From Xanthoparmelia taractica (Eukaryota; Ascomycota; Lecanoromycetes; Lecanorales; Parmeliaceae): a stretch of DNA of 64,000 bases. The notes beneath the pieces were generated by a model. That model was not told the DNA's origin. It saw only the letters and a list, made by a program, of their open reading frames with translations, and searched no databases. Where the stretch lies: NCBI GenBank assembly GCA_033085395.1, contig JANQBS010000018.1, forward strand, positions 186,001 through 250,000, in the 5' to 3' direction. Shown here one piece after another: positions 23,201 through 33,615 of this stretch (positions are counted from its first letter, which is position 1; each line of letters starts with the position of its first letter). A program made the translations under genes and the position numbers.

Positions 23201-24896
23201 CGTAGGACAGCCAAGAGGCTTGCTCCCATTGACAGGCAACGCCACTGCAGCATCGAGATCTTTCTCTTCGTTTGCATACGAATGTGGGACCTTGACCGCA
23301 CGTAGAGGCGGTTCTTGTTCTTCGCCTGAGTCTTCAACTTTCTCTTCTGACGATGAAGACGAAGACGACATATAGAGAGTCCCACTAGACACTGATACAT
23401 CATCGTTCGGGCAGGCATCTTCGTCCGCGCAGGCATCCACCCACATGAGTAACGCAGCTGTTTTCTCGTCTTTATCGAGGTCAGTAAGGATATCACTGAT
23501 GGTATTAGCGTCAAGCTTGAGGCCCTCCAGATGAAGCTGGATCATAGGAATGACCTCATCCTCCTGTAATGCGCCACTTCGATAAAGCCCAATGTAATTA
23601 CCTAGTCCCGTGATGGCTTTTTCCTCGGTTTCGTTACCGAACGATTCCTCACCACTGGAAAAATGGCAGTTGGCGGAGCTTTGCTGAGCGTTCCGTTCAC
23701 TGGCTGAGACTTGATTCGTTGGTATGCCAAATCGTTGAAGACATGTGACTAAGGTTTCATCGCTCATGTCTTGGTCATCGAAGACATCCCGATAATGCCA
23801 CGTTGCCGTTTCGAGCGGGACGCTACCATTCTGCACGTGTTTATACACAGACCAGAGCTGTCTTTGCACCAATTGTTGCAGGTCCTCGTCATCTTGTGTG
23901 ATGATACTTAGAGCTTCCTCCATCGCTCCGTCCATGTCTTCTCCCGCGCCAATGGGTAAAACATGTCTGAACTTGTTGCTGACATGTACATCCTTCTCTT
24001 CGTCCACATCAATGCCGAACATCAATTTCCTCGATCGTCCAATGGGACTGGTATGCGGCTGTCGAGCATCACCTGTAGAGGTCTCGAGCTGCAGATCCAT
24101 GGCCTGCAATATAAATCGGAAGCTCCGTTCGTCCATGATGGGTCGGCGTAGGGCGAACCGAAAAAACAGAGGGAGATCTTTCTCTTGAATCCAACTACTC
24201 GGGCGATTGGCCTGAAATGACCAAGAATGAAAGAGCCGCTTCCTTGATTCCCAGAAAGAGGACCCTCCAAATAACACTTCGCAGTCGGAAATTGATACTT
24301 GGGAGTGCTGCAATGGAGCTCTTGCATCCCTGCATTCAAGTTCCTCTATTATGGCCTGCTCACTGTCAGGGTCGTGGCCGAAGCCGCCCATTTCCTCGAG
24401 CTGCTCCATGAGAGTCTTCTTCTTCCTCCTCCCTCGTCCCATTCTCTTTTCCTCCTTCTGTAATATCTTCCATTGCTCCTTCGCGGTCAACATCCTTGTC
24501 TTCTTTGAGGGGACCAACGGCCCCGGTACAGGAGAGGGACCGGGTTGTGCGAATTTTGTCCGAGGCTCTTGAATGAGATGGTCGAGTTTTTCTTCCGGTC
24601 ACGAACCTGAAAAGAATGCAACAGAATACTAGTAGAAAATGATATACATACGCGTCTATTGCTTGCTCGACGTTCCATCCGTGAGATTTGAGATGCTGCG
24701 TGAAGTAGAGAAGTTAGTTTATCGCTCTTGCCCAAGTCAAGTCCGTCTTCAGGTAACACAGAGCAAGCACGTGCTGGGGACAAAGTGAGGTACCCAGTAA
24801 TGACCTTACCTTAGCAGCTACACTATCTTTCGTTGACGTGAAGCCCACGAATTGGGAGATCTGCGCCTTCTGTTGAGGCGTGTAAGAGGAGGGCAT
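20248..24896 (-). CDS. dcn1: Dcn1, cullin neddylation E3 (UBA + PONY), with a 3.6-kb intron
   Basis: Five exons (24896-24810, 24695-24652, 21074-20989, 20929-20755, 20683-20248) give a 275-residue protein, the normal Dcn1 length. Dcn1 works with Rbx1 and Ubc12 to attach NEDD8 to cullins. Exons 1-2 encode the UBA-like part (MPSSYTPQQKAQISQFVGFT, then HLKSHGWNVEQAIDA). Exon 3 joins as FFQSSNGLSG to ALNKLFDKYR. Exons 4-5 are the PONY domain (DKIGIEGSMRYLTDLGV, GEFTREGFVSGW, LDTALEYWRLLF, WPGVLDEFVFYI). Introns 1, 3 and 4 are 114, 59 and 71 nt. Intron 2 (24651-21075) is 3577 nt, with a strong GTATGT donor and a GCTAAT branch about 20 nt before CACAG. It contains a very long same-strand ORF, listed separately. 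Exon joins are phase-consistent throughout. Confidence 0.85.
20954..24493 (-). CDS. Large ORF nested in dcn1 intron 2 and continuing in frame into dcn1 exon 3
   Basis: From the first in-frame ATG (24491-24493, MLTAKEQWKILQKEEKRM) the frame is open for 1179 codons to a stop at 20954. The last 41 codons are dcn1 exon 3 and the start of dcn1 intron 3, read in the dcn1 frame. If dcn1 introns 3 and 4 are still spliced, the product would be about 1371 residues with the Dcn1 PONY domain at its C-terminus. I recognise no family in the N-terminal 1140 residues. There is a charged, Lys/Glu-rich start, mixed helical segments to about residue 400, long Ser/Pro-rich disordered stretches, and a cysteine cluster (CMRCPCLPC ... 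CPKCLQHPCMC, near 22468-22572) that could bind metal. The open frame extends a further 35 codons upstream of the ATG, to a TGA at 24599-24601. Alternatives are a separate nested gene or a retained intron. Confidence 0.6.
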   Translation of the reverse strand: MLTAKEQWKILQKEEKRMGRGRRKKKTLMEQLEEMGGFGHDPDSEQAIIEELECRDARAPLQHSQVSISDCEVLFGGSSFWESRKRLFHSWSFQANRPSSWIQEKDLPLFFRFALRRPIMDERSFRFILQAMDLQLETSTGDARQPHTSPIGRSRKLMFGIDVDEEKDVHVSNKFRHVLPIGAGEDMDGAMEEALSIITQDDEDLQQLVQRQLWSVYKHVQNGSVPLETATWHYRDVFDDQDMSDETLVTCLQRFGIPTNQVSASERNAQQSSANCHFSSGEESFGNETEEKAITGLGNYIGLYRSGALQEDEVIPMIQLHLEGLKLDANTISDILTDLDKDEKTAALLMWVDACADEDACPNDDVSVSSGTLYMSSSSSSSEEKVEDSGEEQEPPLRAVKVPHSYANEEKDLDAAVALPVNGSKPLGCPTAEDKDYRDNFKDNESKQSKACSMDQTLTTLPAISQDKLPRYSLIDEAESRVLPPGTPRPKSASLASASEISDSQADVEFDREVPSDRANVGRRRLSSSNEGMTTGIWGLLMPTKEARKLAYKLKLPQHTIDEQVRSISPRRERRRRASHAKTIVTFPRSKRKASMALHKATPPKSPKHRDYSDLFAREGEDQETFVLSHFGRDANRSEHTCMRCPCLPCEGEFGSSPRSEFGSECPKCLQHPCMCVRLPQVGKATQIALHKGNPSFDALNANLSDRTRPESPKQSITLLDYLARVLNDNDVLASIKQLERLSPADMAVADAKIILAHIRQSVRDGLKLDITGNEDRELIRLLDVVIQSSQTLTDYTDQLACEEIEEDHATASVNGCHDEVRVSPDPDSPNSSPDQECVAAPPFNPVASAVAFPENQSNVANGAFSQANNTGLAKGALPYPPTAAPHSRVPHLEPSSGIEDAVQPSRFQTATAPDPSAAGAPSRAETHPASPGGGKLPSAGDDPSKAECPSESPAETPLLSATNLSEQVSSHPVDVKDDTDDTSGPAFARLPHPNLRDMDNSDLETRQPPSPRRRAKQSPDRFPPPSPRPSFQKSPKSIPSATPRLETKELSKNLRATSLFGNFSPGFDLLPLWPPQPGLPGKAGNEWKGMTPKETLEYAKAEAFKQRKSLAFYLEERRAVRTRIKKENNFANSKWSDHSFFQSSNGLSGSSGTVATQALNKLFDKYRGTSNVQLSLRM

Positions 24897-25267
24897 CCTG
24901 AAACGATCCAGTTTGTGACAATTCCAACCAATATGGGGTAGTACAAAGATGTGCTAGCATATCATGACGCTCTGAGGTTCATCGAAGTGGGTAGTTGGGA
25001 GCTGGGAAGTGCAATATGTCCGTAGGGCTGAAACTCACCAGCATCGTAACAAGAAGCAACAACTACTGGAAGATTACAAAATACTCACATGAGATTCAAT
25101 CAATTAGGACAAATCATGGATGCCCGCAACTAAGAATAGTGTGCCCTTCCAACAGCTAGCCCCATGGACAGCAATGCTTATGCAAACTGGCGATATCTAC
25201 AAGCCTATCAGAGGCCCATACATTTACATCAAGGACCAAAAGGTGATCCCCAATCAGTCGTGATTAT
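24897..25267. other. Spacer holding dcn1 promoter and mvp1 3' end
   Basis: The 371 bp separate two minus-strand genes. The part just above 24896 must hold the dcn1 promoter. No other element is seen. Confidence 0.5.
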
Positions 25268-27657
25268 TCATTCTCCCAAAGGCATATTGTCCACTTCTTC
25301 GCTTAATGCTCGCCAGTTATCAGCTTGAAGTTCAGCATATTTTACTCGCTCTTGACTCCAGTCCTGATGCAATCTGCTGACCTGGTACTGTGATTGTTGG
25401 AAAAAGACCAGCTCGTCCCGGATGCACTCTTTAATAAACACTCCCCGGGCATGCTGGTCGATGATAGATTGCTTGTCCTATAAACTGTCAGTAGAAGTAT
25501 TGCACCTGATTTTAGAAAGCACTCACAGCTCTCACGGCTTGCTCAAGCTTTTCTTGCTCTCCAGGTTTGGATGGGGCCCCTTCCGGCCTGCCCATGAGAC
25601 CGGCGAGCTTGTTCTCATTGCTCTCAATCCTTCGTTCTAGATAGGGGATGTTGTCTTTCGCATATCGATCGCGCCGGTCAAACATGTCGCGAATACTAAC
25701 TAGAGTATCTCGTTGCTTCTTGAGGTCCTCCAGAACACCCTCATCCCAAGCGCGAGCTTCGTCTTCTAATAGATCCTGACTGGTTCTTAGGTGCTTTGCT
25801 GTCGAGCTTATGCCCTCATTCAACAGTGGAACATCATTCGTGTCAGTCGCGTATGTACTCTGTGTGGTCTCGGTTACAGCCATTAATGCCTGCGAAAACC
25901 GGAGGCAATCTGCTGCGATTCCTTGGTTTCGCTTTGTCAGACGCTCCAGTAAACCACACAGGCCGATGTATTTCTCTGATGATTCCCTAACGCCGGACCG
26001 AACTGTGTCGAAGGTCTCTGATAGATTTGTGGGCAAGGAGTCCTCTAGTCCGGAGGGGAGGGTTCTGCCGACAAACTCCTCTTGCACTGAAATGGTAGCC
26101 TGCTTTCTCCACACGGCAAGTTCCTGGTGCTAAAGATGAGCTTTTCGTTCACGTAGAATGAGTGGATAGCACTCACAGTGGGGACGGTCAGGAACATGAC
26201 GACGAGCTGTTCCTGGCCTAGGATTGGATGTCTGACAAGGGCGTTGACGAACCTCACGAGACCACGTCTGCGCTTCTCCATGAATGTGACGTCGGCTGAC
26301 AGGTGCCTGCCGTTGACTGGAAGCGGTCAGTCATCAGTACAAATGGATTGGTTAGGCGACGAGGTCCTACCAGCAACTCTTTTTGGGGGTAATAATGGTA
26401 ATGCTCTGAAGGGATATCTTTTATGCAAACAGTCTAATAACCACACAAAGTCACTGTATCTTCGTACGACCGAGCTTGCTCTTCTTGCACTCTTCACTTC
26501 GTAATTGTGATGTTGGAACATGAACATGCCTTCCTTCTCTGGAAGAAGGGTAACAATAACGGTCTCCTCGACGCCTCGGTTGACAGTACGCCCTCCGCCC
26601 AAGGATCGTCCAATGCTCGCTCCCGTATGATTGCTAGGATCGTCTCCACTCGAGCCGAAGCCCCCACCAGATTGTCCTGCGTTTGGAAACCCATCCGACC
26701 CCCAAGCTCCAGCACCTCCATCCATGGGAGGTTCTCTCGTATCTTCTCTAGAGGGCATTGTTGAGCTTGGGCTGTCGGAATACGTGGTAAAAGCACTCGT
26801 CGTCCGCGCCGGCTCAGTGAGCCCATTCCTTATTGGTTTCGCTGCCGTAGAGGTTGACGACGGAGTTGCCTCATTATTGACGGTATGTGTATGACCTTTA
26901 TGCAAAGCTGGACTCGACCACGGATCATCATCCAGGTTGTCAAGTGAATCCTTTCTTATTCGTCGTGATTTAGGAGGAGAGTTACCAGGACTCTTCTGCT
27001 TGGGCGGTGCACTCGGCGCTTGCTCTTTTGTTGGCCCTTCTTCAAGATTTTCGGAGACTTTGGCAGACCTAATCTGCTTCACGAACGGCAATGATGGCTC
27101 GGGAAGATCTAGAAATGAAAAGATTAGCATTGACAATCTGTGTATACTACTCAGTCCTACATACTTCTCCGCCGCTCGTCGACCGAGTCCAAAGAAATCT
27201 CTTCACTCTCCTGGGATAAACCAATCAGGGCGAGCAAGACGTTAAACTCGCTCCGAGCTAGTCCAGTCCCCTGCCCACTGGTGACAAGCTTGAGTATCCT
27301 GTCCTGCTCTGACGCATCAAGCCCACTGCCTTCGAAAATTTTCTGGGCACCAGCAATCCCTATCTGTCCTCCTTCTGCTTTGTAACTCGTCTCCCGTAAA
27401 GCATCGAAGGCATCAATGTAGCTCTCGGGAACATCAGACGCGGGCAGCAGTTTCTTGACCAAGTCGCTCTTTCCGGGCTTTTTCGGCGGGGGCATATCCC
27501 ATGGCGAACCTCCATTAGTGCCCTCATCTTCAAACAACGAACTACCTGACTTTGTATCTTGTCGTTGCTCATCGTCAAAAAGAGAGGACTTCTGATTGGG
27601 GCGCGCAGGCTGTGCAGACAAACTCGAGTCATCCGGCGAACTTCCAAATAGTGACAT
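25268..27657 (-). CDS. mvp1: Sorting nexin Mvp1 (PX-BAR)
   Basis: The five-exon gene encodes 725 residues. Exons are 27657-27165, 27108-26371, 26316-26177, 26123-25527 and 25477-25268; introns are 56, 54, 53, 53 * wait-free phase-consistent joins in order (56, 54, 53, 49 nt). Mvp1/SNX8 binds PI3P on endosomes and makes retrograde carriers toward the Golgi. The N-terminal part carries an EH-like helical region (PESYIDAFDALRETSYKAEGG) before RRRNLPEPSLPFV. A Ser/Pro-rich linker follows. The PX domain lies at about 340-457 with the lipid-binding RRYSDFVWLLDCLHKRYPFR and LPPKRVAVNGRHL. The BAR-type helical region runs from 458 to the end. Each exon junction restores a conserved sentence, for example FLTVPT joined to ELAVWRKQAT. 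Confidence 0.9.
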
Positions 27658-29527
27658 TTCGACTAAGAATGCTGTATTACAGCTCCGCGCTATCAGTCAA
27701 TCAAATCCTTTTCTTCGACGTTAAGTGAGAAAGGCCTGGCTCTGCACGGTCAAAGAGTCGAAGGAAGTTGCGGAATCAATTGAACCGAGGCGGCGACGCG
27801 GTTGAAGATGATGACGGCTAGCGTAGAGGAAGAAGGCTAGGTACTGAGGGAAAAAGAATGAACCCTGGGTACGAGTACCTGTAACCTACTTTTACCGCAA
27901 GAACTTACAGATACTCAGTCCTAAGTCTCCATGTTGCTCGCCATCCTTTGGATCTATAGACGCAGGCCCCTACCTATAAGTAGACCACAGCTCCGCTGCT
28001 CTGCATACACTTTTGAAGGCTTTCGCTTTCTTGTACCTTCGACCAAATTTCCAGGCCACATTCATAACATTTACGGTAGAGCAGCTCGCATCGGGAATCA
28101 TATCAATGATTTCCCATCGTCTCCTTCAGCTTCGACTTCTTCTCGATTCTTTACTTGTAGAAATCCTGGACTGTTCTCTTATTGCCTTTCCTGCTTTAGT
28201 CTAATTGTTGTCCTTACTATGCCCAACCTATAGGCCTCTTTTATACGCTTGACAGCCTTCGTTGGCCAAATCCACTGCTCACTACTCCACATAATACTAT
28301 TTACAAATGCATTATCAAATAATAAGGAAGAGTTAACTATGCACCTCCTTTGACAGCCTTCCTGCACTAGCCAGAGTCTATCTATCAATGGAGATGTCAT
28401 CTCGCAGCTGGACCACAATAGTAGGGGGATGTTGTCTAAGGGGTGTGTTTCTAAATAGCTCCCTGAGGGACAGGCCATTCAGCCCCTTCGCCCGGACAGT
28501 GGAAACCTTGAAAGCTAGCTTTGAGGTCGACTCGGTCGTACGACGGTCGTGCTTGTGCAGATTCTCTATTATCCCAGAAACTGTCTTAGGGAGTACTACC
28601 CTTTCGATCCTACGGCTGAGGCAATGTTTACTGAGCTGTTTCATTTGCAGGAAATGTGACTGATTATGGGTATGGGGACCTTGGACCTATGTTGGATACC
28701 AATCCAATCATGCAATTGTACGACATCTGGTCTTAGGTTAGTTGGCATCTTTGAATGACCCTGTTTACACTCAGCTAGTCATGGACAGTCGCGTATTCTT
28801 TCTAGCACTTTTCATTAGAGGCATCATTGCAGCCAAAACGTACTTCGAGCAACAGAGGCTGCTAAGGAGAAGATGACGAGAAGGCTTTCTGGCTATGCGA
28901 CACTGAGCGTCCAGCCTCCTGTGGTTGTAAAGTACGTTGGAATGTGGACGGAATACTCTCGGTCTCCCTAACAAGTCACAGCATCATTACAGTAATCAGT
29001 CTTTACGTGGCAAACATCCCCTTCCAATGACGTGCCCGAGCACGGCAGATTTGCTGGTCGAACAGAGATAGCGCTAGGTGAGTGATCCTTTTTGTTTCTA
29101 ATCGAGTATGATGTGAGCTTTAGTAAATAAAAGATTGGAGAGGTAGATAGTACAGCATTGATATTGTTCGGTTCTCGTGTCCCGAACGAACAGCCCCAAC
29201 CAATAGTGAAATACTGCGAAAGCTCAATCCTTGCAAACGGTGAAGGAATCTCAAATCTTTGAGTTCAATGCAGCGGATCATGCAGCAATACTGGATAGTT
29301 GTAAAGTGCTAAGGCCCCTGGCATCCAAGACTAGGATCGACAGCGTACCGTCTCCATCATGATGATGAACTCCTTGCCATTCAGGATGCTGAATAACATA
29401 GATACTCTAGGGAGCAATTCCTGGTATGAGCGCTTCTATGCAAGCCATTATGTGCTAGATCACAGCAACCGAAAATGCAGCCAATAAATCTTGCAACCCT
29501 GCCCTCCTGGTACGCAAATCTAAAGTA
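27658..29527. other. Gene-poor region, possible decayed repeat DNA
   Basis: This 1.9-kb stretch has only short frames. Two overlapping minus-strand frames at 28179-28644 have a mixed composition but no motif I can place. The part next to 27657 is the mvp1 promoter. The stretch could be old transposon remains, but no inverted or direct terminal repeat was found by eye. Confidence 0.35.
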
Positions 29528-32500
29528 TTAGTTATCACTCTCCATTGCGGTTCCTACTGAGTCTCTTCTCGGTCCCTCGTCCAGTCCCCGTTCCCTCTCA
29601 GGTGACTCGGCCATGGTCTGCTTCAAGGCAATATCCTGCCAACCCTGCCCCCCAGACTGCAACACCAAATCGAAATTGGTGTTATCTGGGAACCATCTTT
29701 CCCTTCTCGTATGAGCTTTACTACCACCTTCGAGCGCCGCACGGCTAGCTCGCGTAGTCCGCTGCCTTTTGCTATCTTGGCCTGGTTGCGAGAGCGAAGA
29801 GCTTAGTAGTCCTCGTTGCTCCTCCAATCTGAGATCATACGAGACGATGGAGCGTACGTAGGGCGCGAGATCTTCGGTAATGACGGATAGTGATCCATCA
29901 AACGTCGAAATCTGAGGGCCCTTTGGAATACCAAGAACTGGTTTAGTAGATCTTGCGATAGGTTCAAAGACTGCCGCATAACCGAACCTTACGTTTGGTC
30001 TTTCGGAACAACGGGCTTGCATGTTCTCAGTGATCATAGAAACCATTCTTTCATTGCTGACAGAAGTGTCAATAAATTCGTTGCCACGGCTTTGTATTAA
30101 CCGCCTCGCGCAGGCCTTGAGTGTGAAAGGTATTGCAGAGGCCACACCAGTCTGGTCAACGACAGGGTCCGCTTGAAGAAGGCTAAAACCTTCAATGTAA
30201 TTGCTACGCGCTTTTTCGGTGAGCTCAGGTTGAGCAGTGTCAAGCGAGACCTACAATAATCAACATTGCCTCCTAGACATAATGCAATATGGACTTACCA
30301 TATCGGTGACCATGGGGATACGACCTGGGAAGGTGTCTACCGCACTGAAGGTTTCGGCTACCTGCTCAAGGACTTGCAGTTGGTGCAGAGCTAAGGTTCG
30401 CGAGGCTTTCTCTTGAGTGGTCGATGGCAAAGCGTATGCTTTACAAGCTCCAACGTCTATACCCCATCCATACCAAGCTTCCGAAAACATCTGTGTTTCC
30501 TGATTTATAGACCAAGCTGTAGGAGATGTCGGATGTTGGGCACTCAACCAGCACATACCGGTCTGATACGTACCATCGCTGACGACACGTAACAGTTCTA
30601 TGTTCTGCTCATTACCTTTCGCCGAAGGTGGATTTACCAGCATCCATTCTAAACCCCCTTTAGTGTCACCGACTGCCATTTGGCAGAAGAAGTTGAGCTC
30701 AGTCATTGATGCCCGCAGATCAAACCCTTTAGATTTGTATAGATTGATGACTGCGTCCCTCTTGAGGATATGGCCCTCGTTGCAAGCAACGAGCAATAAG
30801 TAGTCTGTGGCTAGCTGCTCTGGAGCATGCGTGAAACGCAAAATAGCGTGCAGGATCATATCTTCTAAAGGGAGCAAGGTTTCGTGTGTGCAGGTCATTA
30901 TGACAGGTCGTTTGGACTGTACGAGTAATTCGAGGGTAGTGGCCCAGAACGTCTTGTCCTCGTCGAAGAGAACGTCGACCTCCTCTAGGAGGATAAGGGA
31001 TTGCTTTTGGCTTTGCACCTTTCGTGGAGGCTCCTGTTTGGGCCTCGGCTTCTGTGCTTTCGGTTTCCTCTTCGAAGGACTCTTCTTTGGCGCTACTTGA
31101 GACTTGAAGAACGAATTCATGGTTCCTTGTCGTCCAGAGTCTAGGTCTTGCTTCATTTTCTCACTCAATAGGTCCATATTCTCCGTTTCCTCATTGGCAT
31201 CTGCGCTCTGATCCGAACGGGCGTGCTTTACAAGATGATTTCGGGTCATGTCGCCCACTTTGTCCAAAATGTCTCTACCACTTCTTCGGCTGCCCGCGTT
31301 GATTTCGAAAACCTCAAAGCCAAGTTCTCGAGCGACTGCATACACAGCAGCAGTCTTACCACACCCATGCGGACCACTAACGACGACAGCATTGGTGACT
31401 CGTTCACCGCTGTTAGAGGTTCTCACATCTTTAGGGCGGATCAGCGACTTTTTCTGCATCGAAATGGTAGGGTGACGATCTACAGAGTCTGTAAGCTGGC
31501 ACATTTCATTGGCTTCCTCATCGCTTGATAATACGAAGCCATCTAGCTCTTCTGCTCTTCTTCTCTTTCTTTTTGTAATAGCCCGTCGAGAGGACACGGA
31601 GGAATCTCTGGTCGTTGAAGTATCACGTGCCCGAAAATCAACAGAATTAACTGTCAAGGTCTTCAGCCAGTCTCGAAGAATTAGCACTTCGCGACCTGCT
31701 TGCAACACTTGATCGGCACAGGCTGGTGCGTATTTGTGCACCCAATCTTGAGTCTCACACTCATATTTATCGAATGCACTCAGGGACGTTGCAATCCCCT
31801 TGTACATGTGATCTACCGCAGGATGGGGTGGGCTTTGAGCCGTCTGTGGGATACCCATATTGTCTCGGTCTTGTCTATTAGTCGCGTCGGGATACGGTGT
31901 TGGGAGCTTGGTTGCAACTTCTCGGCGTACAGCTTGCTGCAGCTCACGACCGGTCACAATTCGGCGAAGAGGACGCCGAAATTCACGCCACTCCCGAGAA
32001 TGGACCCTTCTGAATACCTCATCATCGCTTCGAAAGGCTTGAACAACGTCAACATATCGCGTTAGGATTTGCTCCTCCTTCGGTACGCGAACCTCGGCTT
32101 CCTTGAACTTCCGGCGAGCTTTTGATGCATGATGAGGTGTTGAAAGAGACGTTTCAGCTGACTTGTATTCTTGTCTAACATGAACCATATCTTCAGGAGG
32201 CCACAAAGGCTCCAGTGCGCCGGGAAATCGAGATGTTCGCGCACGAACGGAGCCGAATGAATTGCCTCCAAGTCCGAACATCCCAGCCGAGCGTTCAGAA
32301 AGAGCGGGAGGCTTACTCGTGACCCTCGCCTTGGTAGGACTGACAGCTCCTAGTTTTGATGTTGAGGGGGGCTCTCCTGTTCCAGGTCCTCTATCGTCCT
32401 TGCTTTGTGCCACATCTTGTTGACATTGATCGCGCTTCGACCCCCCGAGAAAGAATGGATGTGTTGGTTTTAAAGGGTCGGTCGGTTTGCTAGGCTTTGA

Positions 32501-33240
32501 CTTTGTGGGACTTGAGTTGCTGCTTGTGCCTGAGAGAATGTTTGCAATCTTGCGTCCAATCAAAGAGCAAGACTCTGGGTCTGCGCCATATCTGATACTG
32601 GTCACTAGCATCTTGGGAACGGTTCCAGCCTTTGCAGACTTCCTGCCACGCTTGGGCTTTACGTCCTGTGCAGGGGCTTTTGCTTTAGGGGAACTCAATT
32701 TGCCATCAGAGCGAACTCTCAACATCTTCTTTGGCGGGGTTTTCGCAGTGTCCTCGTGTGAGTTTGCGCCTGCAGGCTGTAAGATCTCTTCGCCAGAAGA
32801 AATGCTTGTATTGATTGGGTAGGGAGAGCCGGTAGAAGAGCCATTTCGGCTTCCGCTCCTAGTTGAAATGTGTGGTCCATTACTTCCTTTTCTTTTCCAG
32901 GCCTGGGCAGTTCTGCCAATGCTACTTTCACTCTGATGGTTTGTAGATCTGAGTGTGGCGTTTGACCCTAGCAGCGACCCAGAAGCCGCAGCATTCAGCT
33001 GGTCCACCCATCCAATCGTCTCTGATTGGTCTATGATAGCGCGCTCCTGACTAGGGGACTTGGTCCTCTGCCTTTTGCGATCCTTGACGTTTCCACCAGA
33101 GCCTCTCTCGGCAGAGTGTCCGGTATCTGTTCGAATTTAGCCTTAGACATGGATTCCGGGATAAGGGTGAATTGACGTGGAGGAGACTCACTGGCCTTAG
33201 GCATAAAGAAAGGATGCACCTCTCGCCCAGCATTAGCCAT
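29528..33240 (-). CDS. elg1: Elg1/ATAD5-type RFC-like clamp unloader
   Basis: Three exons (33240-33192, 33126-30299, 30250-29528; introns 65 and 48 nt) encode 1199 residues. Elg1 replaces Rfc1 in an alternative RFC complex that unloads PCNA (especially SUMO-PCNA) after replication. The N-terminus has MANAGREVHPFFMPKA, a short PIP-like HPFF motif, and a long Ser/Pro/Lys-rich region. The AAA+ core shows Walker A GPHGCGKT near residue 600 and a degenerate Walker B LILLEEVDVLFDED near 726, then MTCTHETLLPLED and the lid helices. Elg1 proteins are known for non-canonical Walker B residues, matching EEVD here. The C-terminal exon covers the family's less conserved tail, including RFGYAAVFEPIARSTKPVLG. 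It is divergent from the Utp8-like gene. Elg1 versus another Rfc1-like member is decided by the N-terminal layout. Confidence 0.85.
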
Positions 33241-33615
33241 GCTCACAACCACAGCCATCCAGTCTTATTGGTCACTGCCAATAAACATGCTTGTCCCACG
33301 ATTGGCGGGAATACATGGGACATTTGTCCTGGTGAACGACAAAGGGGTAGGTGTGAGCATATTAGAGAAGACCGGCATAAGGTTCTGAAATGAAGTCTTC
33401 CTCCGTGTCTCCCATTGTGAAGTACCTGCACTTCCTCGATCACTTTTCGACGCGCTTCGCGTTAATTGCTTAAGCGCGCTAGGGAAAACTTCGGAAGCGC
33501 TAAGTCGAGCCACGAACTTTCTTGAATTACTCTGGACTGCTATTGTGTAAGTCTTATACCGGTTCTCGATCAATGCTGTTATGGCTTTTGCAGAAGAGTC
33601 AATATCCCCGAAAAA
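33241..33615. promoter_or_regulatory. Shared divergent promoter, elg1 / Utp8-like gene
   Basis: Only 375 bp separate the two divergent ATG codons, so this must drive both genes. It contains TTCGCGTTAATTGC and GCGCGCTAGGG-like stretches at about 33455-33483, but I cannot name a factor. Confidence 0.5.

Noticed and set aside
24366..24607. Alternative exon after dcn1 exon 2 using the acceptor at 24607 (45-nt intron)
   Set aside because: It gives a frame that ends after about 80 codons in a low-complexity Glu/Arg-rich tail and loses the PONY domain; joining exon 2 to 21074 restores the conserved Dcn1 sequence exactly.
28179..28663. Overlapping frames on both strands, possible transposase relic
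   Set aside because: No terminal repeats, no catalytic motif and no recognisable family could be found by eye.
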